A DNA stretch of 64,000 nucleotides from Brachypodium distachyon. Lineage: Eukaryota > Streptophyta > Magnoliopsida > Poales > Poaceae. Shown piece by piece: positions 56,288 through 64,000 of this stretch. The DNA is taken from the NCBI RefSeq assembly GCF_000005505.3, contig NC_016133.3:4278001-4342000 (forward strand), written 5' to 3'. Position 1 is the first letter of the stretch. Every line of letters starts with the position of its first letter. The notes under the pieces were generated by a model. The model was not told the origin of the DNA, ran no database searches, and saw nothing but the letters and a program-made list of their open reading frames with translations. The position numbers were made by a program, and so were the translations under genes.

Positions 56288-56488
56288 GAGATGCAGCCAT
56301 TGTGCTGTCAAAAAAAAAATGCCGAGTGATCAGTTTGATGAAAGAGATATTTGGGTTGTGTGATACATCTTGCCCGCAAACTGTGGTTATGTGATAAGAA
56401 TTCCAAAAAATGGAGGTTTGTGTGACCGCTGCCTCAAAGTTCTAATTCAAACGCCAATGTGTGTTTGTCACTTTTCAACCAAGAAATC

Positions 56489-56605
56489 TACTCCCTCCGA
56501 TTCATATTAATTGTCTCAAATTTTTCCAAATATGGATGTATCTATGCCTAAAAAGTGTCTAGATACATTTAATATTTCGACAATTAATATGGACCGGAGA
56601 GAGTA
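56489..56605. mobile_element. Stowaway MITE
   Basis: TA-flanked, with ends CTCCCTCCGATTCATATTAA and TTAATATGGACCGGAGAGAG. The internal ATGGATGTATCTATGCCTAA block is in reverse orientation relative to the 43486 copy. Confidence 0.9.
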
Positions 56606-56842
56606 TTTTTATTACAGAGCGTCACTTCTCATAGTCGTTTGTGGCTTTTTCAATTCCACATTAAATAAACCCTCTAATTTGTTCCATATATATGTTATAA
56701 AGCTCAAAACCGTACATCACTTGTTTTTTAATTTAAATTATAAGAGATGTGTGATAATATAGATACATGTATTCATGGCTGACCACTCGAGCTGAGCTCA
56801 GTTCTCTGTACATCACATTTGCAGCTGAAACTATTTGGTCCA

Positions 56843-58927
56843 TCAATCGAGACGGTGGAGAAGATACTCAACTTCGACATCTTTTGTTAAAGGCATTACC
56901 CAGAGATCATATAGCTTAGAAAGAACGTTCGGATCAACTTTGAATTCGACATCTTGATTGTCAACACTGTCCTCCAAAATGACATTCTGTCCGAATATCC
57001 TGGCCTTCTTCTCAACTCTCCTCTTAACCTTTTCTTCAACTGCCTTGAATGTTAGCAAGTTCATCAGAGCATTGCTGTCCTACATTGAGCAGCAAGACAA
57101 AGCAAATTAAAGGCTGATTCGGACTGGCAGTACCTAATTACCTATTAAATAATTGTCAGTATTCAATTATTTCTCAGAATTGGAGACAATAAAGGCTTGA
57201 GTATACAATGATGTATCATTGTTCAAACTTGAAATGCCACAGACAGAATAAACCTCGGAAAACCAAATATTATTCAAAAACTATGACTAACTTCAGTAAA
57301 TCAAACAGATCGTGTAAGATACTTTTAAAAAAAGATACTCAGCAAATCAAGTAATCAACCTTAGCATGTATCGGTGGGCTGTAATCTTGAGGAGCGTCTT
57401 TGAACTTCACCTCAGCAACATATTTACCACAATGGATTCTTCTCGAGAGAGCCTACAAGCAAATGATCACAATAATTCACTGAAAACAATTGCTTTAATT
57501 ATCCAGTAATTTAAAGCCACTTTTGCAAATATGTATTAACTAATCCAAAATAAAATATCTAGAAGTAGCAATTAGATGGAACAACATCTAAAAGAAATGT
57601 TTATGTGCAGCACATACCTGCAGACATGCAAAATCTAATGCAACTGTTTCTGAATAGTTGCCATCGTCACCATCTGCAGTGAATAACGGGAGCAATTCAT
57701 CGAAGTACATCTTCCATATTGCATCATTCACACAGACGGATGAAGCAGAAGGGTGCAAAACCTAAGAACAAAACAATGAATTGGAATCTCAGCAGTGTTG
57801 GTAATCATTCGTCAGTTCCTGATAATATAATATCAAAGCCCAGTGGTTCACCTTTGGTAAGTCTTTGGTAGGAAAGAGAGGTGGCAGAAGATCTTGAGGG
57901 AAGAATGGCACATCTTCTGGCTTTTGGTAGTGTCCAGCCTATGAAATTTTACAGATATAACTAGATCATGTATCGTGCAATAAGCATGCCATTATGTTTG
58001 ATTCAAATTTGAATGTCACATAGGATGTGCTGGCAAGGATACCAACTGAAAACATCCAGTCCTAAAATATTCTCCCAATACCAGAAAAAATTTATCAATC
58101 AAATTGGCTATCTGTAAATATGAATTGGTCGGATTCCAGGTTCTTTGATTGTCCTTTCCAGATAGTAAAGATAAATTCGCCATGCCTAACAGAATGCACA
58201 TCTTACCATTACCCTCTGAATATGACACAAGGGGATGAGACCGAGAGCCACGAACAACATATGTGTACACACCAAAAGAACCAAGGGGACCCAAGTCTTG
58301 CCTATAAGATCTGTGCAACTGCATCACAGGGGATTCTGCCATCACACTTACAATGCATAAGACGACTGACAAACCAGGAGGCAGCTAATTACATGCGTAC
58401 TCAAATGCATGCTAGTGTGCTACCTGGCATCTAACCGGAGCCCGTGAGTAACATTTCACAAAACAAAATTACGAAGACTGCCCCCAAGAAATGTCACCAC
58501 ACCCCTACCATGATCTCCAACATTCGGATATTCCTACGCAAGTTCGCCATGGATGCACTCCAATATACTACTATGGTCAGACCAGATGGAACAGTAAAAT
58601 CAAAATCTGATTCAGAAAGCCCAACCTAAACCAAAATTCGTGCGACTTCCCTGCCATCGTAGTCGCTAGAGTGAGATTTCTGAACGATGAGGAAGAAGAA
58701 ATCAAGAAGTTAACGAGGGGGGGGCTTGCCTTGGCGTACAGGGCCTCGGCTTCCCGGACGAAGAACTCGGCGAGGGATTGGCCGCGGCCGCCGGAGGCCG
58801 ACGAGTAGGCCGGCGCGTTGCGCGGGCGCTTGGCGCGCTCGATGAGCGCGAAGACGATGGAGTCCTCCTCCCGGATCAGTTGGTCGCGGACCGCGGCCAG
58901 GCTCAGCTGCTCGCCCCCGGCTTCCAT
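56843..58927 (-). CDS. CM2: Chorismate mutase, cytosolic (CM2-like)
   Basis: Five exons on the minus strand: 58927-58730, 57938-57852, 57761-57618, 57452-57360 and 57079-56843, giving 252 aa. All joins are in frame. Family blocks are visible: LAAVRDQLIREEDSIVFALI, SLAEFFVREAEALYAKAGHY, FFPQDLLPPLFPTKDLPKVL, ALDFACLQALSRRIHCGKYV, LMNLLTFKAVEEKVKRRVEK and LYDLWVMPLTKDVEVEYLLH. It converts chorismate to prephenate, the first committed step to Phe and Tyr. The length and absence of a transit peptide fit the cytosolic, feedback-insensitive CM2 class, although localisation is inference. Intron 1 begins GC (AAG-GCAAGC), a GC-AG intron; the other introns are GT-AG. A cinnamoyl-CoA-reductase-like gene starts divergently about 1.9 kb away. 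Confidence 0.92.
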
Positions 58928-59060
58928 TGCTCAGTGCTCTGGTCGGGTCGGGTCGGCTACTCGGCTCGTGGAGCGGGGGGACGAGGTTTGGAAAGGTAAA
59001 GGTGTGCGCACGCGAGGACGGGACGCGTCGTTGACTCGAGGTCAACCGGGGCTTCTCGTT

Positions 59061-59160
59061 TACTCGCTCCGACCCATATTAAATTACTCCGTACTTCTTA
59101 CACGTAGATACATCAATATTTAAATAAATTTGAGTCACTTAATATGGAACGGAGGGAGTA
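59061..59160. mobile_element. Stowaway MITE upstream of chorismate mutase
   Basis: TA-flanked, with left end CTCGCTCCGACCCATATTAA and right end TTAATATGGAACGGAGGGAG. It lies about 135 bp upstream of the chorismate mutase ATG, within the likely promoter. Confidence 0.85.
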
Positions 59161-60818
59161 CAAGATAATCTCAGTAACACGTGCGCTTGTGCTTAGCGAC
59201 AATAAAATTATGATAAAAATCACACTCATATTATTAAATATTAGTAGGTAACTTAAATTTGTCTAAATGTGGTCGTATCTATATACTCCTTCCGTTCCAA
59301 AACACAACTCATATAGATTTCGTTAAAATTATAAACAATATGCCACTGCCCGTTATTTTTTCTTCCTCCCGTCTTATTCATGATTTCTTCTCATCCGCCT
59401 TACAACCGAAGCCACCACATCCGTGTGTCGACCTCGACGGCGCCATGAGCTGCCTACACAGAAAAATAAAATAAAATAATTTGTGGTTTTGTTGATCCGT
59501 AACAACGCCTTGTCACACCTGCTAGTGTACCATAGCGATCCACCTCGATAAATGGAGTAATCACGAGTAATCACGATCCTGAATTAAGTTTAGAACCTAA
59601 ACCGATTCTAATTATATAGAAGAAGAAAACATAGAAACAAAGTCAAATCCCATCTCGATAGTAACATGAACCCTAACTCTAGCCACTCCGTCATCGTCGG
59701 AGGAGAAGATGTCGTCCTCGCGGTACGACCACGACACCATAGGAGCGCCCTTCCACCTTAGGATGACCTTGACACTCGGACTACTATCAACATGCGTTCA
59801 GATGAAACATAGTGATTACCACGTGTAACGTACTGTACATGAATCGGTTCTTTTTTTTAGTAATAATCCCCTAAAAATAATGGTTATGTGTCACCGTCTC
59901 CTGGTGGTGTGGTGGTTTAATTTCGCCGACCTGACCGACGTACACCGGTACACGCAGGAAGGCAATCGTTCGCAGTAGTACCTCCGATCTGTCAAAGTTC
60001 CCGAGCGCCTCCGGAGTCCGGACAAGTCCTGGCTTCAAGCAATCAAGCTACACGCCCAAGTTGCCCAACTCCCACAGTAGTTACTCCAACTTTCAGGCAA
60101 GTTCACAACATTCAGCATCATCGCCCAGCGGTGCTCCGGAAAAAGGCACTGCAAGGCCACGGCCCGAAAGGAAGCACGCACCCCAAAATCCAAAGATGCC
60201 TTTGCGCTAACCAACAATGGAAACGCCACGAGAGACGCGGGATTAAACGCGGGATTAAACGGACCAAAAGGGGATCCGGACGCACGTTTCTCCTTGCCGA
60301 CCGGCGACCGCGGTCTCTCTTTCTTCTTCTTCTTCATTCTTTCCTTCCGCTGCATCTTGGGTCTGCGCCGCGCAAAGGGCAAGATTTCAGTATTTCACAC
60401 GGCGGTCCGTCAGTCTTGGTCAAGGTCTTGGTCACTCCGTGAGTTTTCACATGACCCACACGGCCACTGGTGTTAGTAAATTGAGGGCAGTAGTTACCGC
60501 TCGTTTTCCCCGCCTCTTCAGAGTGTCTGCCGAGAAAGAGACCAGTGAGCCATCGGCGTTAGATATATACTTATATAGTACTCCCCTCGTGCTGCTGGAT
60601 CCCCTGCGCCGAGCTTTTAATCGCAGATTTTACGCCTTTTGTTCGTCCTTGGCGATTTCTTATAAAGAATAAGTGGGTTGGTTCGCCGTTCTGCAGTGGA
60701 TTCGCTGGATCAGGCTCAAGGGGACGGACTCCGGTCGGTCGCCCCACACACAGAGCTGTCACTGCCGCCGCCGGTCCCACGAATTCTCTCCAAGAAGAAT
60801 CCTTTTTTAGCGGTGGCC
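59161..60818. other. Spacer between chorismate mutase and CCR-like genes
   Basis: Contains a solo Stowaway-like end near 59284 (TACTCCTTCCGTTCC) and the short direct repeat GCGGGATTAAAC twice near 60236-60260. The last few hundred bases are the likely promoter and leader of the CCR-like gene; TATATACTTATATA near 60563 is a possible TATA region. No coding sequence recognised. Confidence 0.5.
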
Positions 60819-62689
60819 ATGGCCGGCGGCGTGGTCTGCGTGACCGGTGCCGGCGGCTTCATCGGGTCGTGGATCGTCAAGCTTCTCCTCGCCCGCGGGT
60901 ACTCCGTCCGCGGCACCTCCCGCCGCGCCGGTACGTTTCTTTCCCCCACCCCCCTCTAAATTCTTCTCCAGTAATGGGGTTGATCTGAGGAGCTCTTGGC
61001 GCAGATGACCCCAAGAACGCGCACCTGTGGGCGCTGGAAGGCGCGTCGGAGCGGCTGGCCATGGTGCAGGCGGACCTGCTTGACCGGGAAAGTCTCCGGG
61101 CCGCCTTCGCCGGCTGCCTCGGCGTCATCCACACCGCCTCCCCGATGCACGACACCCCCGTAAGCACTCTGCTTAGATTCGAGGCGGCTGTTCCTCTTCC
61201 TCCTCTTCGTCTTCTTCTTCCCCGAATCGAATAAGAGCAAAGCCCACATACACATACAGGAGGAGATCATCGAGCCGGTGATCACCGGGACGCGCAACGT
61301 GGTGGAGGTGGCCGCCGACTGCGGCGTCCGCCGCGTCGTGCTGTCCTCCACCATCGGCACCATGTACATGGACCCTCGCCGCGACCCGGACAAGCCCCTC
61401 GACGACTCCTGCTGGAGCGACCTCGAATACTGCAAGCGCACCAAGGTCCGTTGCAAACCTCCAGTCAATTCCACCCGCCCCCTCAGTCTCTCTCTCGCCG
61501 GCGAATCGCCATTGACGCCGCCGATTGCAGAACTGGTACTGCTACGCGAAGACGATCGCGGAGCGGGGCGCGTGGGAGGCGGCGAGGGCGCGCGGGCTGG
61601 ACTTGGCGGTGGTGATCCCCGTGGTGGTGCTGGGCGAGATGCTGCAGCCAGGGATGAACACCAGCACCTTGCACATCCTCAAGTACCTCACCGGCGAGGC
61701 CAAGGCGTACGTCAACGAGTCGCACGCCTACGTGCACGTCAGGGACGCCGCCGAGGCGCACGTCAGGGTGCTCCTGGCCCCGGGCGCCGGGGGCCGCCGC
61801 TACGTCTGCGCCGAGAGGACGCTGCACCGCGGCGAGCTCTGCCGGATCCTCGCCGACCTCTTCCCGGAGTACCCCATCCCCACAAGGTACGATACTAGTA
61901 ATAGTACTCGTATAATTCCTTGATTAAGATAGTACCAGGGCGCAATTTTGCTTCAATATTACTCAAATTTCTTAACCTATGGACACAAAATTCTTAAATT
62001 ATGGGCATTTCTTCCATGATTGCAATTGGCCCGCTGATAAAAGGATTGATGGTTTGTGGTTGTCTGAAATTTCAATGATAAGGAAAGCTGTAGCTTTGCT
62101 TGGAATTGAAGGCAAAGCAAGTTGTTCCCACCCGCAAAAAAAAAAAAGTTGTTCCCAAATTCCATCGACAGCCAGCCGTGACCATTAATTGCTTTCAAGA
62201 CACGAACAAATGGTTTCCCAACTGAAAATTTCCCAGCAGATATCAATAATTGATAGTGACCAATCTAATCCTTCGCCATAACTTGCAATTACACAGATGC
62301 AAGGATGAGGTAAATCCACCAAAGAAGGGTTACAAGTTCACGAACCAGCCTCTCAAGGACCTGGGCATCAACTTCACCCCTGTGCATGAATACTTATACG
62401 AAGCAGTGAAATCCCTGCAAGAAAAGGGGTTCATCCAGAAGGCTTCTGGCATCAAGGTACAAATCACAATGTCATATCGTCAGCAGAATGTAAAGGACAT
62501 CAACAGAAAAATCCATATAACCTGCTAATAATTTGAACTGCCTTTCTCTCTTTCTGATGTACAATTGTAATGAGATTTCATACATATAATGGTCCTCATT
62601 GTATCACTAATTTGATGTTTCAGGAGCTTGGCAAACGGGGTTCACCGCCTCAAAAATCATCAGTGCCTCTATTAGTTTCAAAACTTTGA
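60819..62689 (+). CDS. Cinnamoyl-CoA reductase-like protein
   Basis: Six exons: 60819-60930, 61005-61159, 61260-61445, 61531-61886, 62297-62456 and 62624-62689, all canonical and in phase, giving 344 aa. The N-terminal Rossmann motif is [17 protein letters not shown], followed by the NADP-pocket region [28 protein letters not shown] carries the catalytic Ser, and KNWYCYAK at residues 151-158 carries the Tyr154/Lys158 pair. The CCR signature in canonical enzymes is KNWYCYGK; here Gly is Ala. Further family blocks are [55 protein letters not shown] and [13 protein letters not shown]. CCRs reduce hydroxycinnamoyl-CoA to aldehydes for lignin. Given the signature change it may be a CCR-like paralogue with a different substrate. 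Exons 1-4 are GC-rich and exons 5-6 are not. Confidence 0.9.
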
Positions 62690-64000
62690 TAGGTTTCTGC
62701 ACAAACCCTGTGATTTCGCCTCATCAGAGTTTCAATTTTTTGTGTTCTGGAGTATTTGCTAGCCGGTTCTTGTATGTGGCAAACTGCCAATTTTGTCTAG
62801 CAGCACCCTGTTGACGCCTGGAGGCTGGAGCAGTACATTCTGCATTTCTACGGAACGATTTCAGTCTTGATGCCAATATTTTCCTTGATCCCCAAACATC
62901 TCTTGGGCCGTCCATCTTGTCTGACACACTGGTAGATGAAATCAATCGCTCAGCAGGAATCCATGGAAGTCTGCTTACCCGTCATGATATTGTGTCTTTA
63001 CCTGTGTGAATTCATTCAGTTTCACAGATTAATCATTCCATGGATGTAACGCATCCGATTGGACGAAGAAATAAGTCGCTAGCATTGTGTAATAGTTAAG
63101 ATGTACAAAATATTGTTGCAAAACATACTACAGCATCTTGGAATATGATATGCATGCCCGCAAGACATAGAAGTCATAAGTGAAGCATTTTTCCTATATA
63201 TACGCACAAAATCAAGCCTCGTGCTTTTAAACAATAATTCATGATTTTGGCATGTAGTTCAACTCTACTTTTCCTTGTCCCCTCAGGTCCCTCTCATGAT
63301 TTGCATGATTTCTAAAATACAGGAAGCAGAGAAAACGTAGAATTAAAATGTCACACTCTTGAATCCTACTTCCTCGACCCATATTAAGTGGTTGTACTAA
63401 ATAATAACACTTATTATGAATAAGAGAGAGCGCTATATCGGAAACCTATCTAGCGAAATTTACCATCGATGATATGATACACAACGTGAAAGACAAAGGA
63501 ACTATATTACTGTAACAAAAGGGTTGAGTGGATGAAATATTTTCTAAAAAACAAAGTACAAAAGAATTTTTAGCAAAAAAATCCTAACAATTCCAATTGT
63601 ACGAATCAAACAATCTACCGACGAAAAGAATAATTTTCTCTAAAGATCCTACAAAATTCCTTTGAATCGAATGAGCCATAAATCGATCAATGTGCAGTAT
63701 TTGTTCCTAAATCGATCAATTTGCAGTATGTATTCTCTTTCCGTACCAACTGTATTTCCACTCGGCAAGTACATCGCAAACGCTAGGAGTCTCCATCATA
63801 AACACATACGGCGTGCATACATGCAGACATGGTACAATTCATGCATGGTAGGATCGACAGCGCATGCCTAGATGCAGGACAATCTGCAGGGGCTAGGACA
63901 CTAGGCATGATGCCTGATATGAAGCCAGGATGCTGTCACGTCGCATTCTTTCCACCGATATGGGAACATGATAAGCCGATGTACTAACAAAAACCAACCA
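62690..64000. other. CCR-like 3' UTR and AT-rich spacer
   Basis: 3' UTR followed by AT-rich DNA. A partial Stowaway-like end lies near 63366 (TACTTCCTCGACCCATATTA). No further gene is seen up to the window edge. Confidence 0.5.

Overview
The window is nuclear DNA from a grass, most likely a pooid (Brachypodium- or Triticeae-like). The genes have plant GT-AG introns, some coding exons are strongly GC-rich at third positions, short Stowaway MITEs with CTCCCTCCGT-type ends are scattered throughout, and there are LINE, SINE, hAT-like and Mutator-like insertions and a patch of scrambled plastid DNA. The species call is inference; the family calls come from translated sequence and remembered family motifs, with no database search.

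Layout: (1) 1-3.5 kb: the 3' end of a PP2C phosphatase gene (+) converges on a complete UCH37-type deubiquitinase gene (-). (2) 3.45-8.5 kb: a hAT-like repeat copy, about 2 kb of plastid-derived fragments (trnI-CAU, 23S rRNA, psaI, rps4), a GC-rich island and a retroelement 3' end. (3) 9.27-14.0 kb: a seven-exon gene for a plastid YbaB/EbfC nucleoid-associated protein (STIC2 type), with TEs in intron 1. (4) 14-30.3 kb: a gene-poor block with MITEs, a SINE with long target-site duplications, a 1.07-kb long-TIR Mutator-like element, a GC-rich retroelement derivative and a near-perfect 165-bp hairpin. (5) 30.5-32.2 kb: a three-exon HOOKLESS1-like N-acetyltransferase gene. (6) 32.2-42.3 kb: no intact gene, but a degenerate glycerol kinase fragment (-) and GC-rich tandem repeats. 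(7) 42.4-50.35 kb: a YTH-domain (ECT) m6A-reader gene with a tandem-repeat coding segment, an apparent frameshift upstream of the YTH domain and a truncated LINE in its last intron. (8) 52.1-53.3 kb: a DUF1644 zinc-finger-like gene (-). (9) 55-56.3 kb: a second cluster of the same hAT-like and retroelement repeats. (10) 56.8-58.9 kb: a five-exon cytosolic chorismate mutase gene (-) with a GC-AG intron 1. (11) 60.8-62.7 kb: a six-exon cinnamoyl-CoA-reductase-like gene (+).

There is no operon logic: each gene is its own unit. The only pathway link is loose. Chorismate mutase feeds phenylalanine synthesis and CCR acts downstream in phenylpropanoid metabolism, and they are neighbours transcribed divergently about 1.9 kb apart. 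I found no convincing new multi-gene system. The most interesting items are the YTH frameshift or micro-intron, the coding minisatellite in that gene, the splice-phase problem in STIC2, the glycerol kinase ghost with preserved introns, the long-TIR Mutator-like element and the 55-bp-arm hairpin.
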